DNA from: Aphrophora alni
Lineage: Eukaryota; Arthropoda; Insecta; Hemiptera; Aphrophoridae
DNA: 64,000 nucleotides
NCBI GenBank assembly: GCA_963513935.1
Contig: OY740773.1
Span: forward strand, 101,789,291 to 101,853,290
Direction: 5' to 3'
The position numbers and the translations under genes were made by a program. Position 1 is the stretch's first letter. Every line of letters begins with the position of its first letter. The notes beneath the pieces are model-generated. The model was given only the letters and a program-made list of their open reading frames with translations, was not told the DNA's origin and searched no databases. Of the stretch, positions 47,101 to 59,100 are shown piece after piece.

Positions 47101-50100
47101 TTAACCTTTTAGTAATAAACCTAAATGGCTGCCTAAACCGTTAATTGCGGGGTCTGATCGACCCCCGGGTGTTACGTGCTCATTAGTAGGTCATCCGAGA
47201 AAATTCAGTAAGAATTACTATGACCCAAAAGGGGTTAACGTAATTCTCCCATCACGCCTTTCCCTAACCGTAAGTTGTAACCGATAAGTTAACCAATTGT
47301 AGTTATTAATAAGTTAGTTTAATTAGTAAATTATACCTTATCATAAGCTGGCTGTGAACATAGTGATTAGTTGGGTTTGAGACTAAGCGTTAATTAATGT
47401 TCCAATACAGTATAACAAACACACAGAACACAATTCTCACAAAAAATACACCTAAGTATCAGACACGTTTCAACGACAAGGTCGTCCTCTTCAGTGATAC
47501 ACGAGCTACACCAATCAAACTATAACAAAATATATTTAATAGTTAAGTCCTAGCACGTGTACTAAACCCTCCACCCGGAATCGTAAGAGGTGCAAACGTT
47601 TGGTCATATCAAATATCCAGGGCCGACGTTTGCCGCAATATTCAACATTAATAAAATGAAAAATTTAATACTTACTCCGTCTTGTGACTTACTTTGTAAT
47701 ATAGGTTACAAGTTTCAGAACATATGTTCCATCTTCAGACTTGCTCCTGAGAGGTTGTTAAAACATTAAAACACTACAAAACGTACACATCACATACAAT
47801 AAACAAATAATACTCAAATGTGCGACAGGTGTACACTAACAGTTCAAGAACGACTGAAGTAAAAGTTGTTTATCATGGTTTATCCACTATCAACTTATCG
47901 CGGTTCGTATAACGAGTTAGATCGGAAGTTAAGTTTATCATTCAATAAATCACTTTTATTATTTTTGTAAGCTTTATAAATTTCAAATTCCTCACTCAAT
48001 AGCATCCATGTCTGCCCTTCCTACCTATATGCAATGGTTGGAAGATAGAATTGAAATTGGTGGCGTATATAATCTGATTTTATATTAATAATGTTATTAG
48101 AGGGGAGGTGCTCTCTGAATCTAGTTTTAAATTTTCTGCTGGTTTCGCCTATATATCTATTGCAGTCACTACAAGATATTTTGTATACTCCTGTCAATGT
48201 TTCAACAGGTGTCATTAATTTTGGTGGAGTAAGTTGCCAATATTGTTTTTTTTTTTTTTTTTTTGTCTGAAACGCTAGTGTTATGTTGTTAACCACTTTG
48301 TTGGTTAACATTTCTGGGAATACACTCCCATATTCAATATAAACAAAGGTTTTTTGGATTTTTCCTTTATAGGTCTTTTTTGTTTGTGCAATTGTTTCTT
48401 TTATAGTCTGTTGACCATAGGCCTCATATATCCATTTGCTATAGCAATACATTTGATGGTTTGTTTCTATTGAATATGTCTTTCCAGAAATGTTAACCAA
48501 CAAAGTTAACATAACAATAGCGTTTCAGACAAAAAACAATATTGGCAACTTACTCCGCCAAAAATTAATGACACCTGTCATTAGCTATTTATTTAAAAGT
48601 AATAAAATGCATTGGTTTTAAGCAGACAGTTAATAATGATTATCTGACAGACTATTGCCATGCATTTAGTGCTTTAGTGTTCGGATATCAGTAAAAACAG
48701 CAGGTAAAATAATGTAAGCTCTGATCAGTAAACCATGTTGAGGGGTTAAGATAAATAGGTAATTATATAGTAAAAATATTGCAATTTATGTATTTTTTTC
48801 TGCATTTAAGAAAACCAACAACAATGTATATGAAATAAAAATGTTATTAGTATTATTGAGTGTACTACTACCGGTTTTAAAAGCTACAACGCAATTTAGC
48901 CAAATCATGGAATCTAACATTTTAAGACAGTCTCCATTGATGATAAATGTCAGTCATTTTTAAATTCATCACTCAATACTTCTATAACTAATTAAGCAAT
49001 GTCTTCTTAATGAAATCTACTGGATCCATTGGTCTCAGCAACCGTTGAATTTAGAAACTTGTCCCAGACGTGCCAACCTACTATAGCAGTTTTACCAACA
49101 ATAAAACAATTTTTTTATCCAAATGAAAGAAAACACAATAAACACTTTATTTGTCCAGTACAAACACAAAACTACATTTCAATGATTATGTCATCTTCAG
49201 TTGAGGCAGTAGGGTTTATGTCTGTGTGACAACGGGTGATTTTAAGTTCGTCATTGAAACAACATCTTGTATTTGTATTGTATAAATAAAGTCTGTATTG
49301 TGTTTTCTTTTATTTGGTGAAAGTTTGCACAAGTATTGTGCAATACAGTAAATAAAATTTGTGTGTAGATTTTATTGATCTTCAAAATCAGGTGAATTAA
49401 TTATGAACCGCCTATACGTTTTTCTTGCAGATGTATTTGCTAATCCAATGTAACTTTATCATAGATGGAGACCCGCTAACAAGTGACATGCTCATGAAGG
49501 CTGTATCATTGATAGTGTCCAGACCTCAGTCTAGAAGTAGATTTGCATTGCCAGGACTAGGTGAAGAACACAGGTGATATGTTAATATAGGTTGTACATG
49601 TGGTTTTATTAATTAAATTATGATCAATGATCTCATTTTCTAGGATAAAAAACCTGGAAAAGAAGAGAGGTAAAAATAATACTTTTCATTTAAGTATTAT
49701 GTGTTACTTCTTGATATGTGTGTCCAATTCCCCCATGATCATGTACACTTGAGCAACCAACATCATTAGTTTTCCATTTTGTAAAATAGTTTTCATTTTC
49801 TCTTCATGTATCATGGTTTAATTTGTGAAGTTGTTCTTTCAGCTTGATTTTTGTATGAATATGGAAATGTGTACATCAAAACAATATATGCTTTAAAATC
49901 TCTTACATTTCATATACAGAGGAGATTCAGTCAGATTGAATCAATAGAGGTACTGATCTGGAGATGATGTCTGGTTTTTGTTTATTGTGTAACATTTTCT
50001 AAGCTATACAGCCTAGGTTGCTGTAGACTATATGAAACTATAAATATTAAGATATTTGTTTGCAATTAACAGATGTAAGCCTAAAGCTCTTTATCAAATG

Positions 50101-53100
50101 AATTTAAACTTTATAAAGTTATAATTTACTTTAATAGTCCTAAGTTGTAATTTTCTAAATATTTTCAAAGCCGTTAAAACCAGATATTGTGTTAACCTCT
50201 AAGTTTGTTTTTCCTTATAAATAAAGTGATTTATATCACTGAAATTATATGGAATTACCTAATAATTGTTATCATAGTTGTACCCTTTTGCTAATTGTGG
50301 AATTTAAAGTTTTTATTTTTAATATTATTGAATTTACTGAATTTGAGTTTATTGGGCGCCATTCTATGATAAAGCACAGACACTTGTATGAATTGTTTGA
50401 GATCGTGGATTCTTTTAGGAAAATGTACTTATAATCACAAATAAATCACAGGTGGTATAAATTACTCAGATTTAATTAGGAATGATTAATTCCTCTTACA
50501 CACTGAAATTACATATAGAGTATGACACACACACACACATTTATATATATATATATATATATATATTGATTATCAATTATATTAATTATGGTAAGTTGAA
50601 TTTATGGAGGCCTTCCTGAAATTACATACATTTGTGGAAATACTTAAACCTACAATTTCTTATATCTAACAAATTCTTAATTTTATAGTAGTTCAATGTC
50701 TTTAGTGGCTTTAAATTATATTACAAAATAAAAATGGCTGATTCGTTAGTTACGTCTATAGTTCACAAAACATTACTTCAAATCTCAAATTATCTCTCTT
50801 TTTTCGTAAACCAAACATAAAGGTTGCTTTAATTTTAACTTGTTACACTATTGAAAAGAAAGTTTTTACGTAGCCTTTATCTTATTATTTCTGTTATTGA
50901 ATTTAACAGACATTAAGTTCTTTATATGTAATAGTTTTTTTGATATGTTAGTCTCTTTTCAAGAAAATATATTTCAATGAAATATAGTTTAATACAATGT
51001 AACGTAAGCGTCTATACCATAACGGTAATCATTGATTTTACTAAAAAATTCAATAAATTATTATTTCTTTCAATGATATTACTTATTTGTTGCGTTTCTC
51101 TGGAAGTGAAGTGAAATCTGAGGTGATCAGCCTAATGAGAAGGTCTCGTGGTGGCGAGAGAGTCAACAGGACCACTCTCAACAAAAGAAGATGAGCGAAT
51201 GAGTCTCTAAGAAGTACTCTGTTCAGCTTAGTGTCAAAAGCTCCAGTTGGTGAATATTTTGGCCAATTAGGGTTAACCTGACAAATAGATCGGCACACTA
51301 ACACACCACCCAGAATCTAATATGTTTTAATCTTTTTGGGAAAATTATTCTTAAATTTACCTAATAACTATAAAAAGTTTACAATGTTTATTTAATTAAT
51401 CTTATTTTTCAAATAAGATTTCCAGTCATTTTCCAGTCATTCAAATCATTTACTCACGATTCTATAACATTAACCAATTTTGGAACGCTGTCTGTCCTTC
51501 TATACGAAGGTTCGAATATATGATTGCAATACAAGAGATGACGCAAGTTTTCTGACATCATATTACGCTCACATCACATTCGAACCAAGTACTAACACAA
51601 CTTAGAGACCCAAAAATGTGAAATGTTACATATTATAACCTAGAACAAATACAGTAACTTTAAATTACATTTACCTAGAAAATTAACAGTACATATTCCA
51701 TTGTAAAAATAAAATGAAATAATATTAGCTGTTATACTAAATTAATAAATGGATAAGGAAATGTGAATATTTAGGGATGGATCATAATTATACTTGTATA
51801 TACTTTTGGAAAGAAAACTGTTGTGATTGTAAAACGAATTACTGATGGAAATAACTGATAATTATGTCAACGAGCAAACACGATGATATAGAAACTGCGA
51901 ATTTATAAAGTTATACGATTGAGTGAAATTTTATAAAGTAGAAATTTAATAAAACCTAAAAGGAAAGTTGTTTCCATAATAAGACAATTATATCGGATTA
52001 ACCTATGTTAAATTAACATTGATTTTTAAAAAAACAATGATGGAAACTTGATAATTCAAATCTCAAAGGGATTACTGACACTTTGAGTTATCAAATAATT
52101 CGAGATAGCAAGGTTTGAGTTACCGAGGGCAAAAATAACCGACATCAAGTTATAGAGGACCCAAGTTGACAGGCCTTTATTCACTTTAGCAGTGTGTTCT
52201 GATTACATTTTTTATTCCTGTAATAAGGAATAATATTTTTATTCTGTAGTAAATAATAAGTGAAAAAACACCACAGTACAAGTATTTTGTTTTAATAAAT
52301 AGGTCTTAATTTTATTTTAATAAAAAATCAGCACATTTACATATAAGTACAGTACAGTTGATAAGATATTTGGTGGGATTCCAAAGTCCTTTGCAATTTC
52401 AGTTTTCTTCTTCTTCCCATCATCTAGAGTTTCTAAAAGATTTTATTTTTCCTCTACACTCAATAGCTTACATTTTCATTTCACCGATATACTGCAGCAC
52501 AAACCACTTCAAAATCGCTTTTATAAAAAACAAAAAACTTTAATAAAATACAGAACGGTAGGCACATACATACACACAATGTGAACAATAGAGCTGTACG
52601 AAGTCCAATTGTGGGAAAATACAAGGATGCGGGAGAGGGGGAGTTCATGTCTTAACTTGAAAACTTTGTCATCTCGTACAGTACTTCAACTTTTAAAGGT
52701 CCACAGGCTAAATCTTCCAGTTATAAAGACACTTCCGTTAAAACTTCGATTTGTATATAAGTTTTCGAAGGCCTACCTTCCCGTTATTACTAATACGTCC
52801 AAGAAACCGACAAAAATTCTTTTTATCTAGGTTCTTTCTTTAAATTATTCAACTTATTAATGTTGGGAGTTACGGAAAGTTGAACGGGAATGCAAAAATT
52901 CGAGATATCAAGGAATTCAAGGTTAGAGTTATTAAGGTTCCACTGTATAAACATTTTATGTGTGTATTGGATTTGATACTAGAATAGTTATAATCTAACA
53001 AATTATATGCTTAATTCTGATACTGTGTGACTATTTTATTTTTATTCACTTGTCCCATCTTCAGCTTTTCTTCACCTCCTCGTATCTCTTTTCTTTTTAT

Positions 53101-56100
53101 GCCCAAATATTTCTTCATAATACCTCAGATATTATGAGGTATCATGAGATATTATGAGATATCAGAATCTTATCCTTAATTCTGATAATACGTGACTATT
53201 TGATTTCTATTCAGTCGTCCCATCTGTATTAGTTGTTCAGCTTATGTACAGTATTAGAATAAGTAATGACTAATTTCGATAACGAGAAACAGAGAAATGT
53301 GTTGATGTATTCTGTTTATAAACTTGTGTTATTAGAAAAGATTTCATTATATTTTTAATTACATTTTTTTAATAAAATAAAAATAATTGTAAAATGTTAA
53401 ATAATTTAATATTTAAAAGTAGACTGAATTTTTTTTTTTTTTGTGACAGGGATTTCACAGATTGATATTTTTTAAGATGTTTTTGCTGTTTATCCATTGT
53501 TCTTTTACAGTTCTCATTTTAATATGTAGAATTATTATAGTTTATATGGTCTTTTAAATAAGTGCTGTATATTAATGTATATTTAATTATATTTCTTTGA
53601 TTTATTATTGTTGTTGTGTATCGTTCAGATATTTCTTGTTTATTAATTATTTTAGTATAAGTTTGACAAGTTGTTTCCTTGTAAGTCTAAGGACTATTCT
53701 AACATAGGTGTTTTGTAGTAAAAAAATAATAATACTGTTTTGTTTAGTGTAATCAAACTTCCTGCCAAGTCATCAACTGAGCCTGCATTAGACATTGCAG
53801 TGATGTTGGATCCTGTATCCAGGGGTGCACAGAAACTTGGACCTATTTTATCTGTTTTACAACAAACTGTCAATTGTGATATACGAGTCTTTCTTAATTG
53901 TGTAGAGAAAAATAGTGATATGCCATTAAAAAGGTGAGTACCTCTAAAAATACATTTATCACTGATAACTTTTTTTTATGAACCGTGTCCACAAAGCAAA
54001 GTACAATTTTGGTATAAAAAATCTAATGCATTTTTTTTTTTAAATTTATTTTATTTTTACAAGAAATTACATACCTTCAACTACTTTTCTATTTAATTTC
54101 CATCTTTATTATGACACTTGTCATATCGAGTACTAACTTTTCTATACCCTCTTCATAGAATAATGAAAACCACAGTGCACATGATTTTTTAAATTAAAAT
54201 TATGTTTTTATGGGGATCTTGTGTGACTCCATTCTTCTGTGGTTGGATTCCTGAACAATGTGAGACACCCAGATCTCATCACTAGTCATTATTTAGCTTT
54301 AAAAAGCATCACCTTCATCATTGTATTGAGATACTGCAAAGAAATTTGAGGTCATGTGGTTTTGTGCAAATCAAACAGGATTTTCAGCCTCCAACGTGAA
54401 CACAGTTCCTTACACACCTTAATGGTCTGTTACAATTTTATGAAGAAGATTTTTTGAAATTTTTAGAAACTCATTAGAAATTAAGGAAATTGTAAATCCG
54501 TTGTTCCTGGTAAATTTTTCTCATCTACTTTCCTTACCATATTTTTGTTAATTACAGAAGACTGCTCACACTTCGGCTTGTCATGTACATTTGTTTGTCC
54601 TTCATTGAACTGCCTTGCCCACTTTCTTACCATTCCATCACTCATTGCATTTTCATCATACATTTCACAAATCTCCAGATAAATTTCCATAGGTCTGACA
54701 TTTCTTGTTTGTAGAAGACAGATAACACACCATATTTCACATTTAGTGAGATCTTGATTAGGGTCTAGCTGTAATGGTATCTGTGAAAAGCCCAAATGAA
54801 TCAGGGAGAATAGCACACATGAGCAGATTGGTGATCTCAGCGCTACTGTGGCCTTGCAGTGAAACAGTCTTACTACTTGCCTTATATCCCTACTAAGTAA
54901 ATGTTTATATCTTACTCATGACCAACATAAGGTTCTGAAATTCATATACAAAGCTGTGTTTTACTGCTAATGAAATAATGTTGAAGTTGGGGTAATTTTA
55001 TAATTTTAACCTGTTGGCGAGTGCACACATGTATGCCGTGCTTTGATGCATGCTACAAGAAAAAGAGTACATATTTTATATCACTTGACAACAAGAGTTG
55101 ATTTATACTTTGAAATGCTGTGTATTAGTTTGTATATATAGAAATAAATAATATATTACATAATTATATATATAATATAATAATATAGTTTGTATAATAT
55201 ATACAAATGTCCGATTAAACCATATTGGTAATATGAACAATCCATCATTGTCAAATATCTTTAATACCAGAATTGATGCAATTATAAGTTGATACAATAA
55301 CACAGAATTGCGTCTGTTTCTGTACAGTTTCAACTAACACCATTTTATTAATTTCATCATTATTTTGTTCCCATAAACATAGGTACTATTAGTTAATGAT
55401 CTCAGTGATACACTCGCTTATCAAAATTATGGTGGATGACACAAGACTAAAATTCCAATTTTCTTCAAATCGGTTCAAATGATTTTGATCAAATTTTGTT
55501 CAAATGTAGCTTTTAAGGAACCAAACTAAACATATTGTTTTCCATCTCTTCTGATAAAATGTTGATTCATAAGTTACTCGTTAAAAAGGACAAAATAAAT
55601 CAAATTTGGGTAAGCAAATTTTGGTAAAAAGATGAAGATTAAAACACTACCACCTTAGTCTATAATTTGAAATATACTGCCATAATTAGGGTTGTTTTGG
55701 TTTTTCCTAATGATTATAGTGAGACATAATTTTCTTTTACTTTTAGTTTGGTGCATTGATTGTGTTTGTACACTTTTGCATTTTATTTAACTTGAATCAT
55801 TTCTTCCAATTTTGAGATATTCTAATGTTAAAGATAGCATAAATATGGTACATTTTCCCTTTTTAACTGACCTCCAAGGCAGTCATTGTCCTATTTAGTA
55901 GGAAGAAGGAAACGGGTGGTGGTAAGATATGGCTTGGGGAACTAGATTGGGTGTTTCACAGTCGAATACTGGATAAGAAGCTGACTTGGAGCGCCCATTT
56001 GGACCAAACCGAGTTGGTCTTCACTTGCCCCTTCAACGTTCTCTTCTCTTAAACACAAGAAAGGGCTGGAACGATGGCAAGCTACCGGGATATCCAGAAT

Positions 56101-59100
56101 AGCTTGTTTGGTATATAAACGGGTCACTATGCGATCAACAGTCTGGATACGGAGGATACTGTCAAACCACTGGAGCAACTTTTGAAGCTAGTCTAGGAAG
56201 GTATTTTACAGACTAGAGCATTGCAAGTTCGAGGATAATGAGAGGGCATAGCTCTTGGCGAAGAAAGGGGCCATTGACTGCCTTGTGGGACCAGAACCCG
56301 CTTATGGGATCAGTCAGACAAGACGAGCTGTAAGAAAATGGGCCAAGGACGAGCACATTGTACGATGGAGACATTTTGCTGGCCAGAGATTAGGTAAGAT
56401 TCTTCTCTTGAAACCAGATCCTGTGCTGACAAAGGTGCTTGTTCAGTATGACAGGAAGTCCCTGCGACAGTTTGACATGATTACCAGACATGGCCATATA
56501 AGTTGTTAAATAAGTTGGGACTACTACAAGTCTCACCTAAGTTTCGTTTTCTGAGACCGCAGTACATATTTGCTTGATTGTAGGGTCCTGGAGCCCAAAA
56601 GATGGAGAAACTTTTTACCACAACAACCAGACATATATTTTGATAAGAACACCCTGCACAAGATCCTGGAGCTTGTTAAAGGCACTGGGGTCGGTGTAAG
56701 GTGAACAAAGAAAAAGGGGAGTACAATTGGCTCATAGCCGAAGTGCCAGAAGCCAATCAAAGCTTCAGCAATTTGTCCCCAAGGAAAAAAGAACTACCAA
56801 ATAGAAATTTTTAGGAAATGGCAACCGATATATTTTGTTTAGACCCACGCAGCCTACATTTTATCTGAATCGTTGGATTCAAAGAATATCATAATTTTGA
56901 TTTACAGAATGCGACAATGAGGGGCGTGCTACCCATTGAAAGTAAGTACATTAAATTTGGAGGAAATGGTAGACTTTCACCAAGCCTTTTTTAGCCACTA
57001 CGATTTAAATTCAGATCTGGGGATCTCTTTACACTATTACAATATTACACCTTAACTCCTTTATTAACTTTGCCAAACCAAACAGCACACCAGGGAACCA
57101 CCTTTGATAATAATTTTATAATCATAAATAATAAGGCAACTTAAATATTAATTTACCAATTGAACACATACAGGAACCCTAGTGTTCCACACAACCAGCA
57201 TACCTAGGCATTTCAACCGTTAGACTGCAGTTCTAACGAATTACTAGAACCGGACTTAATTCTGGTTAAACGGCCTACTGGGAATAACCCAGATTGCCAC
57301 AAACCTTTTTAATTTACCCCGACATTATTAAAAGAAGTCCAGTGTGGAACTACTTTAGTCCTTCGTGCGTGTCCATGTACTTTTATAATGTCTCATAACA
57401 ATGTCGGTCGAATTAGATTAATGCTGTTGCATAACAAGAAGGTTTCTTCCTAAATTTTTAGTTTATTTATTTTTGTATATAAGTGTATGAAAAAGAAGTT
57501 TGTGCAATATTATTTAATTTAATATTGTTTTTTATACCAAATATCTATTGCAATTTAATTTTTGCCTATTTCTCCTTCCTAAATTCCTTCTCTGTGTTCA
57601 GTTTGTGTTATTTAGAATACTGTTCACTGACATTACTATATTATTTTCAAATTTTTTCTGATGAAGTTGAGTATAGAATAATTATATAACATTGTACTTG
57701 TTGATAGTTTTTACCGATATGTTCTGGAACCTGAAGTACAGTTCAATGCAGATGGCCGACTAGCAGCAGGACCGATAGCAAGGTTCTCCAATATGCCGTC
57801 TGCTCCTTTACTCACTCAGAACATGCATGTACCTGATAATTGGTTGGTCGAATCTGTTGCCAGTCCATACGATTTAGATAATATTCGTTTAGAAGAAGTG
57901 GAAAGTGTTGTACACAGGTGAGAGAAAAATGGAGTTGATTAACAGGCATAAAAATCTATTCAGTTTCAATACGAGCACTATATACCATGATTTAAAAATC
58001 ATTAAATATACAGTATAGTAGGGCGGAATATTTATGAGTGTCTTATATACAGGATATCCAGCAATTATACAACCAAACTTCAGGGGACCTGATTGGGTAG
58101 GATAAAATATACAAGAAATGAAATATATCATATAGTCCTATCTTGCTAAGTTTTATGTATATGCTATTTTTTTAATTTTGTGTTTTTAATATTATAACTG
58201 GAAATAGGTGGGATATAGAGTTCAGATTTGGTATACACATGTTTTATGTAACTTTTACGTGTGTAGCATAATAAAGAAAGAATTTATTTTGTATATTTTA
58301 AAATGGCTACCATTTAACATTTTTAACATTGAATATCTCGAAAACCGTTTACTTTATAAAAAATCCTGTTATAAAATTTTTAGATTTTTTTATTCGGTGA
58401 GTGATCTTCTCTGTAGTATTTTTTGTTCAATTATATTTGTTCTTCCAATGTAGGCCTAAAAGCACTACTGTAATAGGCCTATTACAAACAAAACTTAGAT
58501 AATAAGAATAATTGTTTATGGGATATTTATTTATTTTCTTTGCTAAGACTATGTTTATATAATTGAAATCAAATGCATGGATTTTGTTATTGTTATTAAA
58601 AGTTATCGGGTTTTAGCCTAATCTTGGATCTTGTAGACAATTACAAGACATTATGTTTTCAGTTTTTGTCGATAACTCAATTATCCTTCAAACTACATTA
58701 AAAATACAAAAACATTTTGTTTGTCATTGAAACAGAAAAACTTTTTTGTCTCTGGTAATTTTTTTAAAACGGTAACTGTTTCGAGATATTCAATGGTAAA
58801 AATTTTAAACAGCAGCCATTTTATAAATATACAAAATAAGTTATTTGTTTTTAGTATGCATCTAAAACGTTACATAAAAAATGTGTATACCATATCTGAA
58901 CTCAATATCCTTTCTATTTCTAAAGTTGTACTTTTCTTTGTAAAAACATAAAATAAGGGATAAACGGAAAACTAAGCAAGATAAGGTTATATGTTATATT
59001 GCATCTCTTGATATTTTATCTTACCCAATCATTCGGTCGAGTAATTTCTGTACATCTTGTATATATACAAGTCAAAGCTAAGTAGTTTATATAAAAATGT

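Larger units (their letters stand above)
47409..48590 (-). mobile_element. Penelope-like retroelement remnant (GIY-YIG end plus pLTR)
   Basis: Minus-strand order is coding remnant (about 48479-47895), a decayed hammerhead-like motif (47745-47700), then a terminal repeat with a hammerhead ribozyme (47500-47456) ending at GTTTGTTATACTGTAT. This is the 3' half of a Penelope-like element; the reverse transcriptase core is absent. At the 5' side, 48490-48585 is an inverted copy of about 48210-48325 (shared TTAACCAACAAAG, CGTTTCAGACAAAAA, AATATTGGCAACTTACTCC). The locus therefore ends in a small foldback, and the first dozen residues of the apparent frame come from that inverted copy. Confidence 0.82.
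44046..49464. other. UGGT intron 13
   Basis: 5419-bp intron. Contents: piggyBac-type MITE (44218-44859), an unidentified minus-strand frame (46679-46963), a TTAA-bounded palindromic segment (47101-47238), a Penelope-like remnant (47409-48590) and a small inverted-repeat element (49118-49320). 44860-46678 is AT-rich with nothing recognised. Confidence 0.75.
49574..53747. other. UGGT intron 14
   Basis: 4174-bp intron. It contains CA and TA microsatellites (50525-50566) and a Tigger/pogo remnant (52035-52945). 49574-50520 and 50570-52030 are AT-rich with nothing recognised. A small tandem TTATGAGATATCA-like repeat lies at about 53128-53164. Confidence 0.7.
53934..57707. other. UGGT intron 15
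   Basis: 3774-bp intron with an internally deleted mariner (about 53990-54830), a weak copy of dispersed repeat A (about 55430-55660) and a LINE fragment (about 55900-56770). The remainder is AT-rich and unrecognised. Confidence 0.75.

Noticed and set aside
57655..57690. CTGATGAAG just before exon 16 considered as a hammerhead core
   Set aside because: No GAAA box or complementary stems follow; it is ordinary intron sequence before the acceptor.
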